Shown piece by piece: positions 23,211 to 37,606 of a stretch of DNA of 64,000 nucleotides. Both the position numbers and the translations under genes were made by a program. The stretch is from Nemopilema nomurai. Lineage: Eukaryota; Cnidaria; Scyphozoa; Rhizostomeae; Rhizostomatidae. The notes under the pieces were generated by a model. The model saw nothing but the letters and a program-made list of their open reading frames with translations, did not search any database and was not told the origin of the DNA. Within the stretch, counting starts at the first letter, position 1. Each line of letters opens with the position of its first letter. The stretch is taken from assembly GCA_003864495.1 (NCBI GenBank), contig ML133410.1, positions 1,240,268-1,304,267 of the forward strand, written 5' to 3'.

Positions 23211-26200
23211 ATGGCTGCTATCGTTCCATGCGAAAACTTTGAAACGTTTGAAAAACTTCATAAAGTGCAACTTGTTAATGCCAAGATACCGTTTGTTTAT
23301 TGGGAAAGAATTTATCAAAAGATAACCGAAGATGTAAGTCTACGATTTCAAACCTACAAGGACAACTTTATTCAGGAAGCTTTAAATGACATTGTTATTC
23401 TTTTCAAAACACTTACCAATATTTTGACCAACAAGGCAATTCTTTACGGCAAATTGTACTGGGTATTAATTAGGTGTGATTTTTGAAATATTGATTTTGG
23501 TAATCATTAGTGGTACCTGTTTTGGTAACCATTAGTAGTAAGTTGTTGCACATACGAATTCCCTTTAACTGTAAAGAAAAGCTGCATTATTTATAGCAAC
23601 AAATAAAATCAGTTTAATAATCAGAAGTGATGGATCATTTGAAAGCAGTGAATCAAATTCAGAAAGAATGAATTTCGGAAGCCACACTAAATCCACAATC
23701 CTCATTTCATTTCCTGAAATTAACCAATAGGCTCACTCTGGAGTGCGCGTATTGAGAGGCAAAAGCAAAGAAGATTGGGGCAAGGCAGTAGAAAATCAAG
23801 AGAGTTCAATTCTTACCGGAGGCTGCATTGTTTTCAATATGTAGTGAGCACTCTGTTTCTTGCAATTGACCATTTAGTCTAAAAGTCAATTGTAAGTTCT
23901 CAGTTCTCGTCCTTCAGCTTATTAGCCTAAAGAAGTTCTTGCAATTTCCTCAGTTCTTCCAGCTTTTCAACTTCTTAAGGTGTATCTTAGAAAGGGAAAA
24001 TGTTCTATGGAAAAGACTTCTGCCTTTGAAAGTCCCCTGACTGAAAATTTTATCCTTTGATCAAATCAATTTTGAGTCAAATCAAGTCAATTTGCTTAAG
24101 GCCAGTTTATTAGTAAGAATCATTGTTTATTTTATTAATTTTTTAGGCATCATACCTCCCTTCATTAAAAATCAAAACATCAGGAAAATTGGATTTGACT
24201 GTTTCTTCTATTCTAAGCCTTTTGTGAATCTAAAAATATATTAAAAAAACATTGATTAATCCTGCTTTAGATAAAGTTGGTGATGATGCTAAAAGAGAAA
24301 GCAAAGTATGATTTATTTTTGCCCAAATCGTAGAGTGAGTCATTGACCCAAATTGGAATGGATAATCATTTTATATGTAGATAGCTTGGCAGTACCAGGT
24401 CTCAGTGAATTGTTGTAATTGTCACAAGTGTACTTTTACTGATAGCTAGGGTATCTAATTTGTTTATCTTGAAAAACCTTTTTGTCAATTTTTGCATTTG
24501 TTTGATCAAAGCATATTGCTTATCTCACCTAGATATACGATGCGGGCTCATACTTTAGCATGGCAAAAGATGAAGATGATCATTGGCATGTCCTTGTGTC
24601 AAATGAAAATGGCTTGAAGGCTGATGACCCTAACGGGTATGCAATTTTCCTTTGCTGTCTTACATCATTGTGTTAAGATAAGCATGTTAGTCAATAAAGA
24701 TGATAATTAGTTTATACTGTTAATTCATTTTTGAAACCTTTTTGATTACATAGTAGATACCAGGTAGAATTTAGGAATAAAAAACTCCCTCAACTTGCAA
24801 CTGATCAGGTCTGTTTAAAGTAAACAAATTTAGCAGAAATTGTAGGCATTTGATACTAGCCTTTCTGTTCATGCAATGATTGTTCTTTATTTGTGATATT
24901 ATTAATTCTATTTTTAGGGTATTTCTAGTTGATCATGCATGGACCTTTGAAGCAGAGTATGCTAGAAATCAGTTGAAAGCAAATCCTCAGCTTCTCATTC
25001 GCATAGCAAATTTCCTGGAAGTGATAGACCTTGGGGAGCAGGGTATGCTGGTTCTTAATCACCAGTGATACAGTTTTTGCAGTGACATTTTTTGGGCTAG
25101 ATTTGCTTAGGATGCCTGTTGCTAGTTTCATTGAAAAGCCTTCTATGATTTTTGTCCATGCATATAACTGACATTTCCCCCCTGTATTAGGTTTACCTAC
25201 ACTTGATGATCAGGCTGCCCTTGTCTTTTCTGCCTTGCTGACTTCAAAGAACTTGTCTATTGTAGAATATGTCAGAGAGGAACTCGTCGAAAAAGTAATG
25301 GAAAAGCTTTGGCTGTAAGGTTTTGTTTCTCTTCAACCACCTTCAACATATTGACTCTGCATACATCTGAATGTAAAATGATAATTGTTAGATGCTGCTA
25401 GTAAGAAATTTCAAGTTAGCAATGATTTTAGCTCCGTTTCCAACTTTTTGGACTGTAGTTCTTTCAGATAGAAAAAATGAATGAAAATGCTCCTCGTTCT
25501 ACGCATATTTTTTCAGTCAGTTTTTTGTGTTGTCACTTGATGCCACTGCTATTTACATTTGCAATTTTCACAAGAAGTAGTGAAGTTTTAGTATATTTAT
25601 TTTAGTAAGAGATTGAGGATTCATTATCTTTTTTACTTTCAGATACTGTCAGACATACAAAATCGCAAAAACGGTAATCTATCTTTCCTTTTTTCAAGTC
25701 TCACTCACCAACGGTGGTGGACAGAGAGAAACCTCCATTATTTCCTTCACATGAAAAACAGACTCTTTCTGTCATTATGCAACATGTCTAATAAAAGAGG
25801 CCAATGGATTCTGGCTGGTCATGATACAGCCAATCATAAACTCTCCTTCACAACTCCAAAGTGGTTTTCGACTCACAACTGGCTGATCAATCAGCTTCTG
25901 ACCACATTCTGATGTTTGCATACTCTGAGGAATGTCGGATGAAAAGTGAGCTTTGTTTCTGCTGTTCCATGCTTAAATAAATCTGTTGGAAGCTTTCCTA
26001 AGCTAACCCTTTATAGAGGACATTGGCCTCATTGGTATCTAAAACCACTCCCATGTTATTGCAAGAGTCCCAGATTCTGGTGGAATCCATTTTTAATCTT
26101 TCTTCTTTAGAAGGCCTGACAACGAAAAATCGGTGACAGCATATCAATTTCGTACGCTTAGGGAAAGCAAAAAGTTTGACTGTTTCACTTGACAGGTGAT

Positions 26201-29200
26201 AAAGGATGATGGCTCCTTGGATATTTACCAACAAGAAGACAAAAAGGTCACTCTCTGGTACATGCTAGACGAGTTTGGTTCACGCTTCTCACACTCAGAT
26301 GAACCGAACGTCATTTTCAGGCTGTTTTTCTACGTACCGACTCAGCTCTCATATACCCTGGTCTTTCCCACACGAGACATTGAATTCGAAGGTTGGCGTG
26401 TCTTATTTCACCCTTTTTTAAATGGATTTGCTCATCCTGTTTATCTCTCTACTTACTGGGAATTTTCAAAACAGTTCTTCCATGCTTTTCCCCTCTTTTT
26501 GTGTTGTTTATTGCTGATCCCCCCCCCCCCAAAAAAATCATTAAATTTGAAACTGATCGACTTATCTAACTATCAGTCAGGTGGTGCTGACAGCTCATGG
26601 TTTCCGATTGTCTAGCTATGTAATCTCTAGTCTTCCTCTAGTTGCCCAATTATCCTCTCTTTCGAATACCAGAAGAAGCAGCTAGAGACTATTTGAATGG
26701 AGAAGATGACCAATCACAACGCGATTCCCGTCTGTATCCATGGTTGCCAGACCGACTCAATCTGGAAGGGGTCGTTGATGATTGGCTAGAGAAGATAGCC
26801 TCTTCGACGAGGGAGGTCAGTGCCACAATATGTACTTGTATAGGCCATATTGTTCACCATTGACAGTTTTCTTGAAGAATGATTGCTTTGAGACGAATTA
26901 TCTCAACATCTGGCTTGAATAGCATGGCCTGTGTGTTGATCGTCTCAGATAAAGAAGTAAACATTATCAGACGTGGATGTTCAGCCAATGATCCATTCAA
27001 AGCCTTTGGCTTCTTGACCCTTTGTAATGACAGTATTCTCTTGACAGTATTCGCTTTGTCCGTGCTTTTTCCTCCAACTTGTGAGTCGCTGGAAGTAATT
27101 TTTGATTATCATCGCTCGTTACTTCTAGTGTTTTTTTTTCATTACGAGTCTTTACCATTTCTTTCCTTCATCAGTAGTAGTTGTCGAAAGAACCTAGTAT
27201 CTAGAGCTGAACAACCTGCGCAAATTCCATCTCTTTTTCTACCTTAGTTGTTCTGAAAGAAACATCTTTTGCTTTTAATTACAGGACAGATGCAATGAAA
27301 TTGTTTCTCAAACCAAACATTTGACTGGCTTTCATGCATCAAATCAAGTCCTCAAAGTCTATACGGAATGTAAGGAAGTTGAAGAATTCCTGTCTCATTC
27401 AAGATTCGTTTTACACGATGACAAAGACTCTGCGGACATTCTTTGGCTCTATGACCATTTCAAAGACTTCAAGTAGGTCATAGCACTGTCTAGATGCATC
27501 ACTTTCCTTCTTCCATTTTGAAAACGTCCTCTAAGATCCAGCCCTCCCGACGGAAGGCATCCTCGACATCCCTGTTTTAAGACTGATTGCGTCAAAGTTA
27601 GAGTTACGAGCATATGTCTTCTATGAATAGGACAGTAAGAAGGACTTCATCTGCCTGTTCATCCTTCATTCAAAACGAATGTCATTGTAAAGGTCTCTAC
27701 CGATGCAGTAGATATTAACTTGATTGTTAGTTTTTGGCAGTATGGTTATTTTGACTCGAGCAATCATTTCTTAGGACTAACATTCAAGGCAAGTGTTATA
27801 AGCATGTTGGCTTTGGGCTTTCAGATCATTAGCCGAGTATCCAGAAAAAGTCGTCAACCAGTTTCCTTCTGAGAACATCCTGACAAACAAAGATCTGTTG
27901 GCGGAAGTTGCTATGAGGAGCATTACACTTGATGATCGCCGGCCTACCGAGGAAGAAGTGGCGAACCGTGGGCCAATATGGCTGCCGACCACTTTTAACC
28001 TGGTTACCGAGCTTCCAAGCTTCATCAAACATTTTAAAGAAAGGAAAAGCAGGTCTGTTCATCAAGCTTGTTTGACTATTTTACACTTGAGAGAAAGTAC
28101 ATTAGAACTGTACATGCACTCTGTATTCCAATTTCTACAGCTGTTTTATTCCCTTTGCTGTATCATTAGTCAAGCCGTTTGACACTACCATTCACCGGGA
28201 CTCGTTTATTGCAGGGGTTTGAATAACGTGTGGATGTGCAAACCATGGAACTTGGCGCGAGGACTGGACCACACCATAACTAACAACCTCAATCAAGTAA
28301 TCAGACTGGCCGATACCGGTCCAAAGGCAAGAGACAGATTCGTTTTTACCGGTTGCCTTGAGAGACCCTCCACCTCAGGGTGAACGCAGAGTCAGTGTCT
28401 CCAGTACCTTTTATAAGTCTCTCCTGTGCTAGTTGTGTCAAGAAGCTTGCTTTATCCTGCTCATGAGTGCATTTCTTTTTCCCCCTTGTATTTACATTAA
28501 AAGCATTCCGAATTTGTTAAGCCCTTGCCGCAGAAAAGTCTTTCTCGGTAGATTGACCTTTTTAGTTTAATGTTCTTCAGACAAGAATGCTTGGGACAAG
28601 ACCTTTACTGCTGATGATTGCGTATAATTTATAAGCGTGCATTTTGTCATTGTCTCGTGATTGTCTTCTTCCAGGTTGCTTGCAAGTACATCGAAGACCC
28701 CCTACTCTTTTGTCGTGATGACGTCGGATCTGTTAAGTTTGATGTTCGCTATATGGTCGTTTTAAAGTCAGTCGAACCGCTTTCTCTCTACGCATACAAA
28801 ATCTTTTACCCTCGATTTGCAAATATGTAAGTGGAGTATCTCCAGCTGGAGAATAACTTTTGCCTTAACATTCTCCCTCATTTTTAATAGTAAGCTCAAT
28901 TTTTTGCTCTCATTTAGATGTCAAAGCCAACTTCAACTGATAGTCAAAGAAATTTGAAGCTAGGCCGTTGTTATTGCTGTTGTTGTTGTTATTGTTGTTG
29001 TTGTTTAGAAGCGTCTAAAAATTTCTGGAACAAAATTTTCATTTCCTTATTGAAGTCTTGTCATATGCAAGATTAAAGGGTCCGCAATAACTAATTGGTG
29101 ATAATGTTGTGTGTTACAGTTTAGAAATAGAGTATCATCTTCTAGTATATTTGACTCAAATACCAATTTCAGCCAGAGAATTCATCAGAAATGAATACCG

Positions 29201-31399
29201 TTATCAGGCGCGTGGCTCCCCTTTTTTCAAGTTGTTCAGAGTAATGAGTTGGGATACATTATCTAACTATTACATTTCTGACGTACTATGAACAACCATT
29301 AAGTAACAGACGTAAGTGAGTAAAGGCAAACTTTTCGTGTGCATTGCCAAAGAGAGCACGGCTTTTCTGTTTGTAGAGAATACTCGGAAGATGACTTCGA
29401 GGTTTATGAGAAACACCTGACTGTCATGAATTACAGAGGGGCTGACTTACTGCAGGTAAATCAAGTTTCCATTTTAATTAGTAATGCTGGTTAGTTATCT
29501 TGTATGCGCTACCGCAACCGATTGGCTCAAAGCGTACAGGGCATTTACACATTGCAAGGGGAGGTATTTCAGGTCAATCTACAAAGACGAACCCTCTGGT
29601 TTTCCCATTTTATTCTTATCTCACAGTTGAAAATGACGACAAATGGCTTCTCCTATGGCAGGGTTCTCGTAACGGGTAGGGGAACAGGTAGAGAACTGAA
29701 AGGTTCTATGAAAGTATGAGGAAATTCAATTGTCATGGTTTTTCGAATTTTTGATCAGTTTTTGTTTACTTCGAACATCATCATGCTTCTAATGGCAAAT
29801 CCACCCACAACTTGCATTCAATGTTATGAAAGCCAGCTGCAAATGTGAATTCAATAGAATATAGATTCCACATTTCTGCAATGCATCTATTTGCTAAAAT
29901 ATACTGGATTTGAATCTAGATGAATCTTTGTTTTTCTAGATACACTGGGATGATTTCGAAAGACAATTTCAAGAGCAATATCCTGGACAGAATTGGGATA
30001 GTATTGAGGTAACGTCTCCTATTAACCATCACAAGGAACAAATACTGCTTTATATACTTTCTGCCTCCTTGAAGGGACTTAATAACTTTTGAATTGCTTT
30101 CAACAATGACGTCACTTTGAAGCCTAAAGCTATAGCGCAACAATGTTGTCAGCGTATAAAAGTGCCGATGTCAGTAAAATCCACCAGTTCAATAATGTTT
30201 TAGTGACATTGTCCAACAGCCTTTCGATGCCCCTGCTACAGGTGGCATCCTCTTCGTCCACCAGCCGACTTCATTTCGTTTGACAAATGACTGAGTGATA
30301 TTTTTATTGAGTGATATTTCTACTATTTCGGTCATCAAGCCTTCTTATCTTGCTTTTCAGAATGATACCTTCGACATTATAAAGACCCTCTTCAAGTCTG
30401 CTGTGTCTAGACCACTTCCAAACGGCATTGGACACAATTTTCAGGTATCATTTATGGTGTATTGAATCTTCGAAGGCTCCATTTACCAATATAGGTGCCA
30501 AGTGGCTGTCTCGTTTGCATTTTGTCTTATTAACTTATTGGCAATGCAGGTTGTCACTATTCAGCTTCTTTATTCCTATATACTACATTTGTCTAACAAA
30601 CGCCGAGTCTTAAGGAAATGCTTGTCCATTAAATCCTTCATTTTGCAGTGCTTATTTTGTTTAACCTTTCTTAATATACGATGCACATTTTTATCTCTCT
30701 CAATTTTGTCAAAACCAATGAATAAGTATATATCACAGTAGTGAAAAGGATTTTCTGACATGATTTCTGTTTTGATATTCGTTAATCTTCATGACTTTTA
30801 CTATGGTTTCTAAACAAAATGGACGCTTCCTTAGTGCTTGATATCTTTGCGTCATAGAGCAGAGCAATGTATGGTCTAGACTTCATGTTCAAGTGGCACG
30901 ACAAAGGTATTTTTTTGCTACACTTACAATGAGCCAATTTGATTTACAAGCGTTCTATTGATGCACTAATAAGCTCGAGCATTGCTCAAGTTGTATCCAA
31001 ATGCAACGCTTTTGCCCATTTTGCTACATGCTGTTTTTATGATACCCCATCACATCATTTTAGAATATTGAATTATGTTCTATGATTGTTATTTTGCGCT
31101 TCTAAGTCCAGAGGCACTGTTGAATCTTTGATTGAAATTTCTGGAAATTTGGGTACGTGAAGTGTTTCTGTTAGGTTGTCCAAATGTCACCATAACGTAA
31201 TAAGCGTGTTATAAATAATAAATGTAATGAGTTATTGTTTTCATTTGTAGAGAAAACTAGCGTGCAGCCGATGCTTATCGAAGTCAACTATATGCCAAGC
31301 ATCAAAAGGTGCTGCAAATATCAACCACACTTAGTCAACGACTTTTTCCAGACAATGTTTCTTGATACAATTGGCGACAATTTTGTGAAACTCTTGTAA
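23211..31399 (+). CDS. TTLL12: Tubulin-tyrosine ligase-like protein 12
   Basis: Sixteen exons: 23211-23333, 24533-24636, 24918-25042, 25191-25314, 25643-25673, 26196-26391, 26673-26815, 27285-27472, 27825-28052, 28215-28326, 28675-28826, 29377-29455, 29940-30008, 30361-30444, 30858-30906 and 31251-31399. They give 651 codons plus TAA; human TTLL12 is about 644. Recognisable segments include FLVDHAWTFEAEYARNQL, LWYMLDEFGSRFSHSD, VNQFPSENILTNKDLLAEV, WMCKPWNLARGLD, VKFDVRYMVVLKSV and MLIEVNYMPSIKRC. The family has an N-terminal SET-like part and a C-terminal TTL-like part; tubulin ligase activity has been reported absent in mammals, with roles proposed in tubulin and histone modification and antiviral signalling. 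The ATG at 23211 has strong context (aaacATGG); an in-frame ATG at 23166 is weaker. One intron uses a GC donor. Confidence 0.95.
28967..29008. repeat. TTG-rich microsatellite in TTLL12 intron
   Basis: An imperfect run of TTG triplets with two TTA interruptions, inside the intron 28827-29376. No function is suggested. Confidence 0.7.
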
Positions 31400-33623
31400 T
31401 TAATTTTTTCAGAGGAGATTTTTATTTAAGAGACCATATAGATTGTAATTTCATTTGAATAAGAAACTCCGCTCTTTTTTGTAACGGCAGAAATTTTTCC
31501 GTTAACCAGTTATCGCACCGCGTAGTATGCAATACTTTAAAGCCTAATTAAGCCATGCTTAAATCTGATGATTAACACGAAGCTGTTTCGATTGGATTTT
31601 CGAACCTCGACTCCCTCATCTAGATCTATGCTGAGCCTTCAATTGCAGAAAAGGCTTGAGGAGCGTTTGTTTTTTGGATTGTGACCTAGACCATATAAAG
31701 AAAAGAAACTGGTACCAAGGGTTAATTTAAGGTGCAGTGATCAACATTTTGCGCAGTGATGACCAATTTATGCAGTGATGAATTGAAAAATGTACAGTGG
31801 TGAATTTCTTCACTTTTCAGTTGGAAATATTCAAAATACTATCGATTTGGATTTTTTCAGAATGAAGTCAAATGAATACGAACTATCAAATGAGATAAAA
31901 GAATAACAATAAAAATAGTATACAGATGGGCTACAACGCATTTCATAATGCAATTCTTTGTTTTGCATGAATCACAATACACCACAGTAATTGAAATGAA
32001 TACCATTTCTATCTTTGTTTTATATTTGGATAAGAACTTTCTTGGCTTGGCTATTTATGCAGTTAGCCAGGCATAGTTTTGAAAGATTTGTAGCAGGTAC
32101 ATATTTGTTTTATATAGTTAAGGAAGACAAACCTCATATTACATAAATAAATATGTAAAATACTGTAAGGCTATGTCTTGGATAGTTCTTAGATAGATTG
32201 AAAATGTAACAGGATTAGAGGGCTAGTGTAAAAAAGACAGCTTTTATGAAAACAAACGGCTAGAAATAATTGATGAAGGATCAATCAATAACTTACACAG
32301 TAAATTGCATTCCACCCCGTTTCCCTCATTTCAAAAGAAACACTTTATTGACTCCATAGGATTTGAGTGAAGAAAATTCTTTATCATCAGTTATTTCTCT
32401 ATTATTAGGTTTGCTACTCTTTTTTATTTTGGTCAGGATGGGTATGTTCTGGTAAAATTTATACATAATCAGTGGTGGCTGTAGTTAGGCCAAAAGTGTC
32501 CGTGTCCGTGTAATTAATGCAATACGTTTTTGTTCCGTCCAAAAGGGGTCAGGTCTAAACTAAGCCACACCCCTAGCCACGCCCTATTTGCCCCCTAATA
32601 TCTGCGGTTTACGCTGTTTTGCTCAGTGGTGGAAATTATCCTTGAACTAACGCCTAACTGCTGCTACAATATTTCGTTTCCTTTGGTCACGTCTGATTGT
32701 TAAAAAGTGGAACAAGCTTTCATTACATCTTTTCTTTTCGATTATTCATTGAATTCTTAGGTTTAAGTAAGTTTCGAACTTCATGGTAGATCACCGGATC
32801 TCATTTATCAGTCGTTTCGCAACCAAGGCCGAGCAATCAGTCAACGTCATGTCTTTAATTGAATCAGGAACCTGTATTTGTTGTTCTCAGTGGAATAAGA
32901 AATAGACACGTATATTGTTGCAATGGCGCGTAAATGGCTCGTCTAGTTTTGGTGTCTTATGTGTTTTCTGGAGACGAAAGGTCATGCATGTGAAAATCTT
33001 TGGTTCGACAAATAATGTGGGTTGCTTTGGATTCTACATTTTTTCTAACGATTCGAGGATTGTTGTGATCTCTTTTGATCTCTAATATTCTAGAGGAATA
33101 AAGCACAACACAAAATTCAATCCTCTTTTGCAGCTGTGAGAATCTATCTCATATTTGGTTTGCAATGTATGGCACATTTCATACCACTAATAAGAATGAT
33201 CAATATAGAATCATAATGGATACATCAACATTGAAGTATTCATTTCTCTTTTCACACACAGTTATAGAATGAATTATTTTTGTATTTTGATCTTCAAGTT
33301 CGTGACAGCTAGTTGACGGGAGGCTTATTCCAAAATATTAATAGAATATCTCGGCGCAAGACAACTAACGACACTGCTGTTTACAATAGTTGTGCTTTTT
33401 TACATCTTGTCACACTTTAATGTTGTATTTAATACTAGCTGGAATTATTTCAATGACCAATTATCACTATTGTCGCACAATTACAGCTTAAATTAGAAGA
33501 AGGACCAGTTTCAGGACCATCGTCGCTTGAGGAGCATGAAGCCCTTGACTCAACAACCACAACAACAAATCTGGACTTCTCTTTGGCGCTAAGAATTTGT
33601 TGCGGAGAAATAATCTTGCAAGT
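31400..33623. other. Intergenic stretch after TTLL12
   Basis: AT-rich DNA with no supported gene. It should include the TTLL12 3' UTR; ATAAATAAAT-type signals occur near 32142 but cannot be tied to a transcript end. No repeat with clear borders was found. Confidence 0.5.
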
Positions 33624-36600
33624 ATGGAGCCCCCAGACATTGATGCATTTGAAATTCTTGAGAGCGGTAGGTACTTAATGGTGTTTTGATCCCTGTCTCC
33701 CGCGTCAAATTTGTATAGGCGCCCTCCTTTTTGTACACAGGCCTATCAAAGAATAGATATGGGCCTACTTCTTGGGAGTATCGAAAGCTTGTCGGAAACA
33801 CGTCCCTCGTTTCGTTGCTGAGGTAGTTATGTGTACTTTGAGGTGTAATAGTAGACCTGCCAACTAAAAGAAACTTTGTAACACGTATTGGATAAGGAGG
33901 GGGTGTACAGCACCGCGGTAATCCTACGGTGTGGGTGGTTATGCATACCTGGAGACATGTTTTGTTTATTCCAAACAGAGAAGAAGCCATGAAAAGAAAG
34001 TTCAAAGTCCCCCTCCCCACACGTTTGCTTGCTCATGGAATTCGGTTAGTGAAGCAATCAACCGAAATTTACTTTGCAAAAAGAAGGAGGAGCATGTGTC
34101 ATCACAGTAAATTTAGAGCAAGCCCTTGTTTCAATTATGATAATTTTCCATTTATCCCTGCAAGTTTTGCTCAGCTCTCCATTTTAGTCAAGATTTATTA
34201 AGTAAAAGTCACTTCACCAAACTACCATGTAACATATCGCATGAAGAAGTAGTACAACAAAGAAACTACACATACTACTGATAGCTAACAAACTCAAAGA
34301 CTTCCTCCATTTTCTAAGACAACCACAACAACAACATTACGTCACATTAAACTTTGTGTATTGTCTTTTTTAGATATTTTGCATTTATAAATGGCAGTTT
34401 AAATGTGTAGAAACAAGTTGAGATGGGTTTCTACTGACTGCTTCGCTCAACTTCTATGGACAACCTGTGCCATAGTTGTCTTATTTAACGTGCAGAGAAC
34501 ACGGAGCCAGCCCAAGAGAGAGAGATGATGCATTGCCTGTTGTGTTCCGTAGCTCTGTTTCTGACTGACTGACTTATCTGAACTTTACAATTATATTTAT
34601 ACTACCTTTCTGAAAATGAATTTGCTGATGAGGGATGAGAGAGGATGATGAAATGGTGATGTAATGAGGATGGAAAATTCTAGGCTGAGGAGTGGGATAA
34701 GATGTGTCAGCATGAGATGGTGTGACAATGAAAAGTAGACAAATAAGTCATTGAAATGATCAGTTATCTATCAGAATGAAAGTGAATCAACTCTATAAGT
34801 AAGCTTAAAAATTCTCAGCAAACAGACACCATTTATATTTTCTTAAACCTTTGGACAAGATTGTAAAAACTTCTTCAGGTCTCTGTGTAGAGCAAAACTT
34901 TATTGTGTAAAGAGGCCTGTCTCCATCATTTTTTTCTGTTAAACTGTATCTACTTGAAAAACCAACAATGATGATAATATAAGCTGAAACAATTTCCCTC
35001 CATTTTAGTGAATGTGCAAGTTGGAACCTGCTCTATAGAAAAACTCATGGAAATTCTGAACCCATGCATGAGAAAATTCTATATGAGCTACAGGTTGGAC
35101 CCCAATATTGACTGTATGTGAGTAAAAATCATTTTGCATTATCTTTCTTACAAGCACATATGATGTTCCTCCTCATTCTGCATATATGCACATGATGCTA
35201 TTTTATTGTTAGGTTTATATTTTTGCAGAATCAACAAGAGATGTCACAAATGATTTGCAAAGTAATGCCTGGTTGTAAAAGTTAGCAATATTTTGTCTAC
35301 AACAGAGTTATGGGCCCTTTGAACCTCATTTTGAAGTCGACTCTGTCTGTAGGTACCCTGTTTTTGACCCAACATTCTTCAATTATTGCCTTCTACAAGT
35401 CTGTGCACTAATTGTTTTAAGGACAAATTATAACATGATGAGAAGGTGTGTTCAAGATGAGGTGAAGCAGTGTTTTGTTGGAACGGACACTGATGATGAC
35501 ACTGTTGCTTCAGTTTCACGACAAATGGTCCTTGAGAGTTTACCAGAAGAAGATGCAGCTGCAAGTATAATTAAGTTTATAGATACCATTCATGTACTTT
35601 GTTCTATTTCTGGCTTATTTTATTCTGATAGTCTTCATAAATCAAATCCCTTTGGTTTACGTTAATTTTGTTGATGTTGAAGTGACGTTTCAAAATGGAT
35701 TTATGCATGTTGACATTAAGAAGATTGGGGATATCACCCTTGGGTCTGTAAGTCTTATGATCTTCAAAAACGTTTGTTTAAGTCATTTCTCTGTAGAAAG
35801 CAAAATTCACCAACTGCTACTTGAAATGGCTTAATGGATTTGTTGTATTCTTTAAGAAAGCTTTGTCGTGTTTGAGAAATAAAGTAATTTGAATCCATGT
35901 ACCTGGCATTTTTCTGTCTTGAAGTGTACATGGTAGGTAGTGTCTGTGTAATTTTGAAGCATTTGTATGTATGTGGTGGGTGGTGTTCACTGTTAAACTT
36001 AGTTTTGCTTGATTTTTCTAATGGTAAGGATATGTTTTTAGAAATTTTGTGACAGAAGTGGAATTGACCCACCAGTTGAACCAGGCAGTGGTGAATCCAA
36101 CTTTTGCAACAAAGATTACTATGAAGAGACAGAGGCTCTTACAAATGATTTCAATGCATTGTTTGCAAAGAATCGAGGAGATCCATCTTTATGCCAGTAG
36201 GTTTCAGTCACATCCACCACTTGATGTGCTTTCCCTGCCTAGATTTAACAAGTTTAAGAGTTTCAATAGTGATGGAATGTAGTGTTGCAGAAAATTCTGT
36301 GCAATGCAGGCCATGACACTGGGGGCAGGTCTCTCCGTTTAAGGCGCGCGATCGTTACCGAGAAGCGCAATAAATCACACGCCTGGTTTATAAGCACCGT
36401 TTAAATCGTGCTCCTTGTTAATTATTATACAAAGAGCCTTGTGGATTCGAAATCGATTGATATATAAATAAACCGTTGTATCTTTCAATCTCTCTTTCGA
36501 GAAAATTTTTATTGCCAAGTTAAAGCAAACATCTCTTGAATATATTTCCGGCAAATAACCAATAACCGTTGACGAACTACAACAATATTTTAGGGCTCTA

Positions 36601-37303
36601 TTAAGTAGTTTGCTTAGAGATTTCTAGATACAAAGTATTTTCATGCCGTTTCTGCCTACTTTAATGTGATTATATCTTTTTGGTAAAACGCGCACCTTAA
36701 CAAGGCGAGGCGCGCATTTGAGCACGCGCTCCCTAAAATACTCACGGAGAGGCCTGACACTGGGGGACCATTGTCTGCGAAGATAATTACAAAGCCACAA
36801 AGTAAAGGAGATTCGAGCTACTTAATTCAAGTTCAATTCATTAGCCATGGCAATGCAATGTAATGAGAAATGTGTTCATTGCTATGAAACTATATTGATT
36901 ATTGCATTACTTTTGGAATGGTAATCTAGAAAATCCATTTCGGAAGAGCCTCGTTTAAACTCTACTAGTACACTTGGTGTGTGCATCTCTACACATAGCC
37001 CACTCCCCCTCCCTGCCTAGCCTGTTGTTGACGCCATCGTTTCTACTTGTACACTTCCCCCGTCTTTTTATCGAGTCTTAGTTACTATCAATGTTTTCCG
37101 AGTTTGCTATGCAACCGTTTTCTTAAAGATATTTTTCGCTACCACGCAGGTCTTATGAAGAATTTGGTAGAAGATTTCTAGAGGTAACTAGAGCGAAATG
37201 TCGACCAAGCTTTTATCGCTTTGTTCAGAAGCAAATGCGTTGGACAGAGTTCAAGACTTTGAACCCGTTTTGTAGCGATGATCAGATTGAAGAAAGTAGC
37301 TGA
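33624..37303 (+). CDS. Unrecognised cysteine-rich protein, six exons
   Basis: I do not recognise this gene. Exons 33624-33666, 35009-35117, 35353-35564, 35632-35747, 36042-36196 and 37150-37303 join in matching phases (1, 2, 1, 0, 2) to give 262 codons plus TGA, with an in-frame stop (33546-33548) upstream of the ATG. The product starts MEPPDIDAFEILESG and contains CSIEKLMEILNPCMRKFY, NYCLLQVCALIVLR, NMMRRCVQDEVKQCF, NFCNKDYYEE and AKCRPSFYRF. Evenly spaced cysteines suggest a disulfide-bonded, secreted protein, yet no signal peptide is visible; the true first exon could lie further upstream. The fourth exon (35632-35747) is the least certain, as its sequence (FINQIPLVYVNFVDVEVTFQ) has no cysteines. 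Introns carry no recognised elements. Confidence 0.65.
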
Positions 37304-37558
37304 ATATGGTATACAGAATATGATATGTGTGAATGCTAAATGAAGGAGAAAGACCATAAGCTCGTCCAATTAGCTATATGTTGATGTGTCCTAACGGACC
37401 AAGGCATTTATTTCAGGCTTGATCAAATAAATTTATAAATCCTACTTGTGCCATAAATTTGTCAGAAATGGCCCAAATATATTCTAATATTGGATTTATT
37501 TGTGTACATTAACTGGAACAGCAACCAATAGTCTTATAAAGCTTAAAAGTCCAACCAA

Positions 37559-37606
37559 CGTGGATGCCTGAAACTGTGGATGCCTGAAAATGTGAATGCC
37601 TGAAGC
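37559..37606. repeat. 16-bp triple tandem repeat
   Basis: Three imperfect copies of a unit reading GTGGATGCCTGAAACT, just downstream of the cysteine-rich gene. Confidence 0.75.

Noticed and set aside
33589..34020. A 143-codon minus-strand open frame overlapping the first exon of the cysteine-rich gene
   Set aside because: No recognisable domain and no splice partner; the plus-strand exon fits a six-exon phase-consistent model.
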